A stretch of DNA of 64,000 nt, taken from positions 6,023,324-6,087,323 of the forward strand of contig CM037783.1 in NCBI GenBank assembly GCA_021229015.1, read 5' to 3'. Position 1 is the stretch's first letter; every line of letters starts with the position of its first letter. Positions 47,842-60,213 of the stretch are shown piece by piece. Position numbers and translations under genes: made by a program. The DNA comes from Solen grandis (taxonomy: Eukaryota > Mollusca > Bivalvia > Adapedonta > Solenidae). The notes under the pieces were generated by a model. The model did no database searches. It was not told where the DNA came from and was given only the letters and a program-made list of their open reading frames with translations.

Positions 47842-47986
47842 CGGAGCAAATTGGTGTAAATAGACGTCTTTAACTTGCAATTTCTTTCTTATTACAATTG
47901 ATTCAATGAAATGAGTAATTAAATTGGCTTATTTACATCAATATCTTTCAATTAAAACCTAGTTGTTATCAGCCGAGCGTATTCCT
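47842..47986 (-). repeat. Right 145-bp terminal inverted repeat
   Basis: Runs from CGGAGCAAATTGGTGTAAAT to TCAGCCGAGCGTATTCCT, then TTAA. It is the mirror of 46232-46376. Confidence 0.92.
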
Positions 47987-47990
47987 TTAA

Positions 47991-48411
47991 GACACAAAAA
48001 ATCTTAATTAAATTAGTATTACTTTTTATTGGATGACCATCGTATACACAAAAGTGTATGTAAAATTGATACTTTTAAGATAAAATATCAACTTAAAATA
48101 TATCTAAATATTGTTGTTGTTGTTTTTCATATAAAAAAATAAATCATAATACTGATTCCAGTAAGACAGATAGAAAAATAAAAACAGTGGTGATTTAAAA
48201 ATGAATATTTTCAGATTTCTGCCTGTATGAACTAATGCCACACAAATAAGCTGCCAAAAAAGTTGTATCAGTTCCTGAGGGAACTATGTATTGTATTGTC
48301 TGTATTGCCTAACACATTTTGTGGTACTTACAAGATTAATTCATATTTGCATACCAAATATGAAAAAATAAATAAAAAAAATAAAAAAACGAAATTATGT
48401 GATAAAGTGTC
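47991..48411. other. Unassigned AT-rich DNA
   Basis: Nothing recognised. Confidence 0.4.
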
Positions 48412-48415
48412 TTAT

Positions 48416-48607
48416 CCCTTTCCCTCATATAGACTCATTTTGACGCACTCAGTAGGTACCATATAAAGTCTGATCTGCAGAAAACCACACTTAAACTTTA
48501 CCAAATTTAATTACAAAATCCTCCTTTCCAGACCACTGCTCGCAGGCTGATCTGGTTTTATGCTGTTCGCATAGGTCTTTTCATGGTGTCCTCTATGAGG
48601 GAAAGGG
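48416..48607 (-). mobile_element. TTAA-flanked MITE, family M1 (copy 7), one palindrome arm lost
   Basis: The right flank is TTAA (48608-48611); the left is TTAT (48412-48415). It is 192 bp long because the sequence jumps from 'ccagaccactg' directly to the right arm 'ctcgcaggctgatctgg', deleting the left arm. Confidence 0.9.
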
Positions 48608-48611
48608 TTAA

Positions 48612-49270
48612 ACCTGTACAAACATGCAACCTTATAATCATCTTGGAATCACAAAAGTCAGCATTGCTCATTCCACTGCAGGTCAGTGTAGGTGATAATA
48701 CAATTAGTTACTAACAAGTTTTTTGGGTGTCTTAGCATTCTGTATCAGTTTAACAAGCACCAATACAGTAAGCTGATATTGTCATAATCAACTTTTATGG
48801 AGTCTTAATCTTGCCTGAGATCATATACTGCTGATATTTTTGCTACTTGCATCCACAACCTAAAACGAAATTTTTAACTCATTTTGAGGAAAGTTGCTGA
48901 CATCAAAACTAGCCTATTCCATGCTCAGTTTTTCAGGATAGCTGTCTCAATTTTGACCTACTTAATGATACTGATGTAAGACCATGCAAAATTAATATCA
49001 ACAATTTCCCAATACTTACAAAAAACTATGCACCATTGTTTGTTGAGATGGCAAGTAAATGAATTATAAGCCTTGTATAAGATATTCTGACTGATTTTCA
49101 GTTCCATTGATAGATATGATTTTGATGAAAAAAAAAACCCAAAAAACATAATTATCTTATCATGGGAATGCCAAAAAACATGCAAACTTAAAAAGCACTG
49201 CCTAACCAATACAGGCGACAATATACTATGTGTAAAAAATTCAACAAAAATAACTGACCAGATTATGATT
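48612..49270. other. Unassigned sequence
   Basis: Nothing recognised. Confidence 0.4.
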
Positions 49271-49274
49271 GTTT

Positions 49275-49556
49275 GTTTATCCTGCTGACAGTATTACACT
49301 CATTTGGAGACTATGTCTATTTGAGAGAGTTATAGTGCTGCCACACTGTAATATCGATCATGTCGTAGACATGTGGCACCCAGTCACATTATCCTGACAC
49401 CGGGCCAACCAGTCCTGGAACTACCTTTACATGCCGAGTTCTATGTTTCGAGAGCTATACAAGTACCATTTTTTACAACTTTAAAATGTCCAAGCCAAGG
49501 ATTTAACCAACGATTCCAGGGTCAACACTTTAATCACTTGGCCACCGAGATCGTTT
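49275..49556 (-). repeat. tRNA-derived SINE, family 2
   Basis: The body on plus reads 'cactcatttggagactatgt' and 'tagtgctgccacactgta'. The head on minus has TGGCCAAGTGATTAAAG and a decayed B box (about 49500-49555). Confidence 0.8.
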
Positions 49557-51910
49557 TTTATGTTGACCACTGTATTCACTTCTCTGTTTGATTTAGAGTT
49601 TTAAGCATCATTGTACTTCTATAAATAATATACATAAATAGGTAACAATGATAATAATAAGTAACAAACCAGTCAGTTTGCACACGTCATACCCACCAAC
49701 AGTGCTTCAGTCACTTGAGGCAGTTATGTCTGGCATCTCTAGGACCCTCTTAATGACTTCTGCTATAAAAGCACAATACACACATATCATCGATTATAAG
49801 TATTCCAAAAATTCAACTGTAACATATTTTTTAAGACAAGAGCTGTCCAAAGACTGCATGGTCAACTTTTCAGTGCTGGATAGTAAAACGTTAGCTGTTA
49901 CAATTTGTTGTGTTCAAGTATAAAGTTAATCAGGCACTTTTTTTTAAAATAACCTAAGTTGAAAGGGGACATAACTGTTCAAATATGAATTTAAATGTTA
50001 CTTGCCCTTTAATTTTTTTTTACAATTAGTAAACAAGTATTCCAGGTCTCAAGTGAAATGTGATGTTTTTTGAGAAATTGACCCTAACAAAAAACTCAGA
50101 ATATTTTTGTGTTGTTTAAGTCCAAAAAGGGTCAGATTCCTGGTAGAAAGAACTTTGACAGTTCACTTAGAAACGGTGCATCAATGACTCCAAATAATTA
50201 TAAAGAAATCACAGTTACCCTTCTGAAGTAGTACATGTAGTATGAATTTTTTAAATTGGCCAACCTTTACTGTTTGAAAGGTACATTGCTAGTGGCCATT
50301 AACTGTCATCAATCACATTTCAGTTTGAGTAATCATTGATAAACTCTGATTTTTGCTAATGAATCTAATCCCTCTTATTCCTTCAGACTGAGCTTCATCT
50401 TTAGTAATGGATTGTAAACTGAACATTTTTGAATCTGCTCTTACAAGTGTTGTGTTCCCTCCCTTTTTTTCAAATAAAGTTATTTGTGTGCTTATGTAAC
50501 ACTGAAACCATTATGAGAGGGAGATAAATAATAGTTTTTAAATGGGTAGAGAATATGGAGAGCAAAAAGCTTCTGCTATAAAAGTTTAGACCTTACATTT
50601 TCATCTCTGATCTCTTCTTGTGCCTCTTAAAAGCTTTTAACCTTTCTTCATCTTTGTTACTCTTGTCTTTTAAGTTCCTAGTTTTAAAACCAAGGACATT
50701 CAATTAAATCTAACATACATGACCTAACAGAATGATGAATGACATTTAAAGTAAATTGTTTACGATGCACAATACACAATCAATAAAGGACAGCTTACTT
50801 TGAGCACCGTATGCTCAGATAAGCTAAATATCAGATCATGAATGAAGGAAAGGCAAAGGAACCATAAACATAGCCCTGCACACCAAACTTACACAAAGCA
50901 TTATAGCAATGGACATACCAATGCTCAGGTGAGTAAGATATCCCTTAGTCAAGCTTGAAAGATGCAGATTTATGTCACTCTCCATAAAAAAGGTACAGAT
51001 TTATTTTGAATGCGAAATCTTGAACTTCAGCCTTTACCACATTTTAGCTATTAAATAAAGTACCTCAGCAATCAGCATAAAGATGGGGCCACTTGATCAG
51101 GTTTTACACTGATCAGGCAATGAGGTGTCTTTGAGAGGAGAACTGAGAGATAAAGAATTCAAGGGCAACATGATCCAGTGAGATTGTTGCCAAACCCTGT
51201 TTCATGGCAATCCATGGTGCCAGGTACTATTTAATCCAACCCAGGAATAATTGCAGACATGAGTAAGGTAAGTATTCCTTAGTTCTGTAATTCGCTTTAT
51301 GTCTGGTGACCTTGACAAGATCCGTGATAAGTTCCATATATAAATGCGTGAAATCAAAGTCTCAATATATAGTTGCATTTTGAGAGTAAAATAATGAAAG
51401 ATGTCGCTTTCCTAGGCAGTGGAGGCAAGCGGCATGCTACAGGCAGGAGTGATTGCACTTCAACAAAGAATAAAAAATAAAACCAAAGCATAGATGGTGG
51501 GTATGACCAATATACAGGAGAAGACTACAGCATGGGACATACTACCATTTTGTCAGGGTGCTCGAGTTGTCAATTGAGGAGTTAAAGTTATACTTTCCTT
51601 TAAATAAGGATCAGTTTGGTTATGTACTGTCACTTGTGGAGAAAAGCCTGTCAAAACAGTACTGGGCGGGCAAAATGTCACAGACACGGACCCAGTTGTA
51701 CGGAATGAACCCAACATATTCTTTGTTAAACGAAGCTTCACAGACAAGGACGCATGGGCATGGATCTAAGTAATACATAAGTTGTAAAGACCAAGCTGAC
51801 ATGAAATGAATAAGTTAAGATATTATGTGAAGAATACAGAAGCTTTATGAGCACAGACCATGGACCAACAATCTAAGTGGCATCAGGTTTCTCCCCCTAC
51901 TTTTAGAGAT
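49557..51910. other. Unassigned sequence with possible repeat fragments
   Basis: No gene. A short block near 49835 ('aagacaagagctgtccaaag') looks like the end of another dispersed repeat. Small frames such as 51558-51773 have no domain evidence. Confidence 0.4.
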
Positions 51911-51914
51911 ATAG

Positions 51915-52170
51915 TAGTAGAGTGTTGGCACAATGGTAATATGTTGGACTGCTTATCCAGAGGGCTTAGTTTCAAATCTCAGTTTTACTGATATTTACTG
52001 GTATTTCCAACCTCCCACACCTGATTCCACTAGATGGTGATAAAGGGGCTTCCTGTGTATTGGTGCTGTATACCTGGCACCATTAAAGAATCAGGGGGTC
52101 TATACTTAAAGAGCTAGGGTATTCCACCCAAATCCCTTTGCCTCATGGGAGAATATCAGAAGTCTAAGGT
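51915..52170 (+). repeat. Decayed tRNA-derived SINE, third family
   Basis: An A-box-like 'ttggcacaatggtaatatg' at about 51925-51943 and a B-box-like 'agtttcaaatctc' at about 51969-51981 are followed by a body with 'gtgctgtatacctggcacca' and 'aagaatcaggggg'. Only one copy is in the window, so the family call is tentative. Confidence 0.5.
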
Positions 52171-53740
52171 GCTGGACCATATATCACCAAAACCACAGCA
52201 CTACGCAAAACATGCATCAACAACTAAACACAAAATGTAAGAAATTAGAAGTTACCCAAAGCGATATCCACAAGTGTGTCCCAGCTCCCAGACAACAGCA
52301 CCATAATTCTGCCACATGAGTTTCAGATTACCAATATAGAAATGACAGATTTCTCAATCCTATGAAACAGTGTCACTTTATTTACAGTGATGTTGCAGAC
52401 AGGCCTGAATTACTCGCCATCACAGTAACACAATGATGACTTCTACATTCAGCCATCAAGTTCATCATAAATCCTGGAGTCGTTAGCTGCCTGAGACAAC
52501 ATGTCTCAATATACCCTCAATCAATCAAACACTGGAAGATTTTTCTCCTTTTATGGCTTATCAGTGGTACATGTAAAAAGCAAAGCCTCATCAACTTTTT
52601 CCTTTCAAATAATAAAGCCTGGCTTTCTCTAAGTACATCTTGTATCCAGTAGACTTGAACATCCAAACTTGTACCCTCATTCAGTCAATGAAATAGGATT
52701 TGGATTATTCTTCTAAAAATTGAAATATAGTATAGGTCAGTATTTAGATTTGGGATCCAAGTTAGATACTGTATTGCATTGGACAGCATCATAACAATGA
52801 AAATGTTCCATGTGATTTATATCCCCATATACTTCTTTGACACAGAAGAGGCATTATTTGATTACTATAGGCGCAAATTTCATTTGGAAACAAAACAAAG
52901 GGAGATAAATGAAAATTGGATGAGGTTATTATGGAATACTGGGCATCTCATATATTTTGAACACCATTTATCTATATTTTAATTTTTTAAGTTTCAAATC
53001 AATCAAGTTGATAGTTTTCAAGTTTTGCTCCATACAAAATTTCAATGTGAAAATAAACAAAGGGATATAAATCAACAATGAGATCAGAAAGTGTTATGGT
53101 TATTTGATATTATACTTCTCCTAGTCAAAATCTAACTATATTTCATTTCATAACTAATTATTTTAGTAATTTCATTTTGAAAAAATAAATAAAGGGAGAT
53201 AAATAAAAACAGAAATGAAACCAGGTTGAGTTATGGATCTTAGGCACTGCGGCACTGCAATACTCCTGGTCAACATCTCTCTTAGTAAGTTCCTAGAAGC
53301 AAACCAACCACAAAATGAATTTGTATATCCTCTTTAAAGTACATTTAAAAAACATTTGGCAAATTAATAAAGTGACTTTGACATCATGTCTAAGGTAAAA
53401 TTATGACATTTGGAATTATGTTTATATTTCACTTTATACAAGTTTCCTTGTGCTTTTGATGATCATTTAAATGGTTCAAACACAATTATGAATTAATCAA
53501 ATCAGTGTGCTTATCTCCCTTGGATTAATGTTTTCCAATCAAGGTAAAACAAATAGATTTTAACTTTAAAGTTCAGTTTACAACCAAATATTGGGACATT
53601 ATATAATTTCGATTTTAAGGCAAATAGGGTGTTTTCAATGATAATATGATAATAATAACTGTATTAAAAAAGCTCTGATAACATTTAAAGATCAATTATC
53701 TTGCTTCCTTAATATCATTATTGTGACGATGCGTCGTCAC
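52171..53740. other. Unassigned AT-rich DNA
   Basis: Nothing recognised. 'aaagggagataaat' recurs at about 52898, 53062 and 53195, a faint repeated block of unknown meaning. Confidence 0.4.
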
Positions 53741-53779
53741 GGGTATAAGTTCAATCTCTGACAACTGCGTCAGGGAGTC

Positions 53780-53852
53780 GACTCTTTGGCTCAGTGGTTA
53801 GAGCATTGGGCTATCACGCCGGCGGACCCGGTTCGATTCCGGGCCGGGCCGG
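53780..53852 (+). repeat. tRNA-like sequence (SINE head or tRNA pseudogene)
   Basis: An excellent A box TGGCTCAGTGGTTAGAGC starts at 53787 and a B box GGTTCGATTCC lies at 53830-53840, with a paired T stem (CCCGG/CCGGG). The acceptor ends do not pair and the anticodon stem is mismatched, so it is not a functional tRNA gene. The GC-rich block stands out sharply from its AT-rich flanks. Confidence 0.6.
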
Positions 53853-54053
53853 GTCTGTTACATTATCTTATCTCCATTGGATACAAAAAATAATAAAAAA
53901 TAAGCTCAATGCAAATATTTTGGCTTGAAGGACTTTATTGGTTGATGCAAAGACATATTAAACAGAGATAGGGAACTCCTGTAAAAGCCAATGAAAAATG
54001 TTATTTAGGCACACAGCAGATCATTGAATATTGCAAACTCTTAACAAATATAA

Positions 54054-54881
54054 AACAAGAGGGTCATAGAAGCCCTAAATCACTCACCTGAGTATAGGGT
54101 TACCCAAGGAACATCTGTACGAAAATATTTTGAAATCTGGCAAGTAGTTTTGAAAAAAATTATTTTGAAAATTTTCATAATTCATTCCTTTCTATTGCCA
54201 ATGCAACCAGAGTTCTACATGAATCAAGTTTATTTTAACAACTATTGTGAAGGTTCACCCAAGGATCATTCCTGCCAAGTTTAATCAATATCTGCCCAGC
54301 GGTTTCAGAGAAGATGTTGTTTAAATGTTTCACTATATACATATACGGCAAATTAGCCCTGTCCCTGGCGGCCATTTTTTTTCCCCCAATCGGAATAATT
54401 TTAGCAATCTTGGTAGACAGTTTCCCAAGGAACATCTGTACCACAACATTTTGAAATCTGGCCAGAAGTTTTGAAGGAGATGATTTTTTAAAGTTTTACA
54501 TAATTTTTTTTCTTTCCATTGCCATGGCAACCAGAGTTCTACATGGATCAAGTTTATTTTAGCAACTTTTGTGAAGGTTCACCCACGGATCATCCCTCCC
54601 AAGTTTAATCAATATCTGCCCAGCGGTTTCAGAGAAGATGTCGTTTAAAGGTTTCACTATATACATATAAGGGAAATTAGCCCTGCCCCTGGCAGCCATG
54701 TTTTTTTCCCGATCGGAATAATTTTAGCAATCCTGGTAGATTGTTACCAAAGGAACATCTGTAAGAAAACATTTTGAAATCTGGCCAGTAGTTTTGAAGG
54801 AGATGTGTTGCTGACGCATGACGACAGACGCAGGGTGATCCTAATAGCTTACCATAAGCACGTTGTGCTCAGGTGAGCTAA
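54054..54881 (-). mobile_element. Shared-terminus element with ~322-bp tandem core (T2)
   Basis: The left end is AACAAGAGGGTCATAGAAGCCCT with CACTCACCTGAG; the right end is 'gtgctcaggtgagct'. The core block 'ttttgaaatctgg' recurs with its 'gaaatctgg' part at about 54132, 54453 and 54776, a period of 321-323. Blocks 'tatctgcccagcggtttcag' and 'gccctg(c/t)ccctggc' repeat at the same spacing. Ends match T1 (reversed) and T3. Confidence 0.8.
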
Positions 54882-55382
54882 ATATCACAGAGGAAAATGA
54901 AACCGTTTTATAAAATAATCATTTCTCTACTACAAGGAATTATTTTGAATTTGATTTATTTTAAAAATTCTTTTAAATTATGATTTAAATTCGACCAGTG
55001 TAGCAGAAAAACAACACATTTCACAAAGTTATCATCATGCAGGTACTTTTCTATGTTACATTAAACATTTTTATGTCTGGACTTATTTTAATACATAAAG
55101 TATCATTTTGATGGTAATATGATGTTCTAATGTAAGATATGTTTACTTTCACATATCTTCAATAGAAAAAGAGACATTTGATTATGTGATTTTGCGAGAA
55201 TTGGACTAATTTGTTATATGTTTTTATGAGATTTAGACTAGTTGCCAGTCTTTGTTTAATAGTGCTGATATGTGATAATGTAATGAAATTATGGCAGGAA
55301 ACTAAGAAAGTAACACAAAAATTGATAAAGGCTATTTATTGTTGACAATATAAAATGTGGTCCCATGTTTAACTATTTTTTT

Positions 55383-55600
55383 TATTGGGTTTAGCATCCT
55401 GCTGACAGTATTTTAGTCATTTGTCTACTTGGACGGATATAGTGCTGCCACACTGCAGTATCATACTAAAGACAAGTGGCATGATACCATTCCCAGTAGT
55501 CACATTATCCTGACACCAATCCTGGAACCAACCATATGCTGAGTGCTAGGTGAGTTTTGTTTCTTACAACTTTGGTATGTCATAGCCACAACCTTCTTAT
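55383..55600 (-). repeat. SINE, family 2, head truncated
   Basis: The body on plus starts 'gggtttagcatcctgctgac' and continues 'tagtgctgccacactgcag' and 'gtggcatgatacc'. It stops at about 55600 before the tRNA-like head. Confidence 0.75.
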
Positions 55601-56054
55601 TTTGGGGTGTGGTCCCATGATTTTCTTAAATTCAGATATGGTGAAGATAGAATGTTAGTACAGGCAAGAACAATATCAAGTTCTTATTTTCAATATTGTT
55701 GTTTTTCAGCGTAAGCTGTATAAAATGGATTTTGCCCTATTTCTTGAACCAATCTAATCTTGGTTAACAACCGAAGAGTTTGTAAAAGCACTTGTGTCAT
55801 AGGTTTGCATAAATTATTATAGGATATTCTATCATAAAATGGGAGTTTCAGGGTGCATATCTTTCTGCTTGATTGTCTATTGACAAATAACAATTTAATC
55901 TACCTATTCAAACATAAAAAAACATCCAGTTGAAAAATTCAAACATGAAAACCACCCAGCTGAAAAAGTAAGCACTTGTGAGTCCACTTGATAGTGGACT
56001 CGTCCCCCTAAGTCACAAAATAATTTAGCTAACATAAGCATCACATAGTAATAG

Positions 56055-56148
56055 CTTCCATGGTGCATTTGGTTAAGTGTTTGACTGTTAAACTAAGGGC
56101 TCCAAGATCAAATCCTACAGACAGATTTTTTTTTTTTTTTTTTTTTTA
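56055..56148 (+). repeat. tRNA-like sequence followed by poly-T
   Basis: An A-box-like 'tggtgcatttggttaagtg' and a B-box-like 'agatcaaatcct' are spaced as in a tRNA. A run of 22 T (56126-56147) follows, which would terminate pol III. Probably a short SINE or tRNA-derived retro-copy. Confidence 0.45.
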
Positions 56149-56611
56149 AATATAAGTTTCACTTATATTACATTTTTCCCCCTTTCTTTCTTTGTTACTG
56201 GCTAGTATACCTATTGCATTTCCTAAACATTGCAACAAATATGTTTTCTAGCATTATTTTAAGATCACAGACCATTTAAAACTTGCCAGCATTATTACAT
56301 AAATATATTTAACACTTTTACTTTCTTTAACTTTCATATCTTTGCTGTTTTATTCTTATGCTGAATATCTTTTTTTCTAAACATATTTCTTGTTTATCAT
56401 TGAGCAATAGAGAAAGACAATAAAAAAAAACACCTTTATTAAATTTCTGTCATATAAAACCCATCATTAGAAATTATTCCAATTTAAAGCTTCACAGGGA
56501 AAGAACATTAAATATTCACTATGATACCTGCAGTAAAATCTCTAAGATGAAAAAGCATTGTTAGTTATAACTCTAACAAAAATCACCTTACAAGGCATTC
56601 CAATTACATTC

Positions 56612-56800
56612 TGTATCTCTTATACCTTGCAAAATCTCCCCTGTGAGTGCTATTAGCTCATACATTAATGTAGCTCTTATCTCTTATACCTTGCAAAATC
56701 TCCCCTGTGAGTGCTATAGCTCATACATTAATGTAGCTCTTATCTCTTATACCTTGCAAAATCTCCTCTGTGAGTGTTAGCTCATACATTAATGTAGCTG
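56612..56800 (+). repeat. ~64-bp tandem repeat, three units
   Basis: Three copies of a unit containing 'cttataccttgcaaaatctc', 'gtgagtg' and 'acattaatgtagct'. The units shorten slightly (deletions of 'tat', then 'cta') after 'gtgagtg'. Confidence 0.9.
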
Positions 56801-58377
56801 GATTCAACAGTCAGCACAGAAAAGAAATATCCATTGTTTCATATAACATATGAAGTTCAGTAAATTAATATTCATTAGGTCATAAAACTTTTTTATGAAT
56901 ATTCATGAGGTAAAGGATCAAAACATTAAACTTGTCATAAAACTGCATCATCCTGAATGCAAAACATAATAATATAGCAATTGCCGCAGAATAATGTGCA
57001 GCCAGAAGCATTAAAATGTCTATCAAGTTGACAGTTTATGAATTTATGATCATAATATTTTCACTTGCATAAGCACATTTCCATAACAACAGTCACATGA
57101 CTGGGTTGTCACTGGCAACACCCATTGTCAGGAGGTGGGACAAGCTTGATGGAGTGGGCTCCAATATAACAGGAAATAGAAAGTTGAAATTATGGAAAAA
57201 TGAATGGCATATCATCTATCACAGCACACTTTTATCACCTTACACTTGCCAGCTAATGGTTTTTACAGTTCTATTCGTGTCATCTGTATAATCACGCTGG
57301 AATCACAGCTCTTTTTATACATAATTCTTGATAATACTGCAAAAAGGATCCAATGTGTCACAGGAAATTCGTACAATGGGGAATCCAGCCAGCACAGAAA
57401 AATCTAACATTGTTTAAACCTAATTTTCAACTGAGACAGTCGTGTAGCAAGAATTTCCCGTTTATCATGTCTCCTAGCCCATTTTAAGGTGATTATTCAA
57501 CAGGAAACACCTTTTTTAACAATTCAATTGCCGCTACTTTTCCAATTCCATGTTCCTGTGATACATCTGTACTCTACCATAGAGGTGACATGTAATCAGA
57601 CTTTATCAATAGCATTTCAGAGGCAGAAGTCACAATTTCTTCCCCCTAACTTCATTACATAATGATATTAAAGCAGCTGTAAAATATTTCAACTGAAACA
57701 TAATATCAAATTACAAATGACAAAAATGCAAATGTTATTCTGTGAGCTAGGTTTCTGAGAAACATTGTATTATCTATATGAATTTTTAATCAATAGAAAT
57801 ATGTTAACATCTTTATCAGCCATTCCCATCCCGTCTACAATGACGTCATTGCCACCAATTCCATCAAAACGTAATTGTACATGTGACATATCAACATTTA
57901 AAAGCAATATATCATTAAAGCAATTACCACAGATGATGTTGTCACACCCCAAGTACTTCTTTACACATTTTGTTTATGGATCTTACTAGCATTGTAGACT
58001 GTCAGACCAGACTACAGAAATGCGCTGTCACATGATGACTGCAATGATTAACTGGTCTAGCCCAAGAATAAAGACCGCAATAAAACAGTATCCCCTTCAC
58101 CTGATGCTGCCGTCCTTAGAATTGTTAGACCATTTTTTCTTTCATCAATTCTGGGTCAAAAACTTTTCCAACCCTGATCTACTTATAAATGACCTGACGA
58201 AGGCCACTAGTATGACTGTTAAAGCATTTGCTTCTAGTAACTGAAAAGTCTGGAAATTCTTTTAGCCACTTTGATACATCCCAGAGGATTGATCTGCAGA
58301 AATACTCAATTTAAAATAGCCCAAAAACTCAATTATGTTGAATGTTGAAATTAATGGAAAACAAAACCAAATTAAAA
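56801..58377. other. Unassigned AT-rich DNA
   Basis: Nothing recognised; small frames only. Confidence 0.4.
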
Positions 58378-58620
58378 CAAGAGTTGTTGAAATGACACAT
58401 ATGCTTCCTAAGCACGATTTCTCATTCGAGGTAACTGTGACCTTGACCTTTGACCAAGTGACCCCAAAATCACTAGGGGTTATCTACTAGTCATGACCAA
58501 TCATTCTATGAAGTTTGAGGAATGTGGGCCCAATTGTTCTCCATCTATTGATCAGAAACGAAGTGGTCTACCAACGGACAGACATTTGCAAAACAATATG
58601 CCCCCTCTTCTTCGAAGGTT
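58378..58620 (+). repeat. Dispersed repeat with nuclear-receptor motif
   Basis: Starts 'aacaagagttgttg' and ends 'aacaatatgccccctcttct'. It contains TGACCTTGACCTTTGACC at 58438-58455 and 'ctactagtcatgaccaat'. The start and end style (AACAAGAG ... CCCCCTCTTCTTCG) is a layout I associate with bivalve dispersed repeats; no internal tandem core. Confidence 0.5.
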
Positions 58621-60213
58621 AAGGTGAATTGAAATGGTGTCACATTTTTCTTTCAAGCATTATAAGTTAAGATATTATGAATCATGTGTCATGTTAAGCA
58701 CTCAGTTACATAGAGAAAATGATAAAAATACTGAAATACTCAATTAAAACTGAGTAGATGGGGTAACAGATGGTAGATTACTCATTCATGTTTTATAAAT
58801 ACTCAATTATTTTTTGAAGTGAGGGGTGATTATACTCAATTTATCAAAATTGCTTACTGGATTTCCTCTGCATTATGGCGAACCCATTGAGAAACTGGCT
58901 TAGGAGTTTTCATTTCTTTACTGTTCTTGCTTACAACAATATAATACAATTCATAACTTCCTATTAAATTCATCAATGTGGTCTTGAGAGAGAGCCTGCA
59001 AATACATATATCTTATAGCATTTCATTATCCACCTGTCAAAAAGCAACTTTAAACTTGAATTTTACGAAGGTTTATGAGGGTAATATATTATTCCCATGA
59101 TCAATATTTTAAACTTTGTGAAAATGTACTTTTATGCATTATAATATATCGTTACTGGAAAGTATGAAATATGCAAGTAAAATAAAATTTGGTATTCACA
59201 GAAGAATTTGTACAATTAGCATAGTCGACAGCTGCTGGTTATTCTAGATAGACAAGTATGTCAGCAACACTATCAAGACTTGCTAATGAGATTAAAACTC
59301 ACAATACTATGTCGCAAACCCTCATTTTTCACTGACACTAAATTCATTGTATTTTTCAACTGCATCTTCCTGGGTAACACTGTTTAACTAGTTACATAAG
59401 GCAATGTCCGACAAATCCTATGCCCGGAGCCCATGGGCTATCAAAATAATTGGCCGGGCTACCATGTCTTTCAAGATCAAAGCCCGCCGGGCTACCGCTA
59501 TTTCCCAAGTTTGGTTGCCCGGTACAATTTTCTCTACACATTACTTAAAGAGCACATGCTGTGAGCAGCTAAAAAAATCGATAAAAAAAGGAGGAGTCAG
59601 TCGCGTGACACACTCGTGTCATTTTAGCCAATCAACGCGCGTTCTAATGCTTCCTAATTATACAGAGATGCGGAATACTCGGATAGTATTGCTGATAAAT
59701 GTCGGCAGCTTTCAACTTGTTTACATTTTTCACGCTCTCTACCGACTGAGATGAAAATGTGTTACATTGCGTAATCATCACAATGGTGGCCACCTGCAAA
59801 CTCGCTGATTACCAACACTGTTTTTATAACAATTTAATTGATTGGACGATTTGCCATATGCATAAAGGAGCGAGATTTCAACAGGTAAGTACATGAAAGA
59901 TACCGTTATATATAAAATGTGATAATTTGAATGCCTCGATATTAATTATTGCTAATGAACAATGAAAATCTTGAAGGTACCTACGATTGAAATAGCAGGT
60001 GTAATTTTCTGGATTTGAATCCTTGGGTATAAATGTTGATGTCTCAACTTTTAGTATCATTTGTGGTGATTTAATTGGGAATATAAGTGGCTGATGACTA
60101 TTACGGATAAATATTTAAAGTAAGAATCAAACTGGAATTTACTTTAAATAAATATGGCACTATGACATGAATTAAGTTTTGGATTTTAGTTTGGATTGTT
60201 TCTTGTGTGTTAG

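Larger units (their letters stand above)
46232..47986 (+). mobile_element. Long-TIR, TTAA-specific DNA transposon carrying a P2X7-C-terminal-domain exon
   Basis: The element is 1,755 bp, bounded by two 145-bp inverted repeats and by TTAA on both sides (46228-46231, 47987-47990). The termini start AGGAATACGCTCGGCTGA. Hand alignment of the two repeats gives about 8 differences in 145, so the insertion is fairly recent. The interior holds an exon at 47009-47340, a relic of an M1 MITE at about 47560-47675 and a TCTCGCGAGA palindrome. No transposase catalytic domain is visible; TTAA suggests piggyBac- or Kolobok-type mobilisation. Confidence 0.85.
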
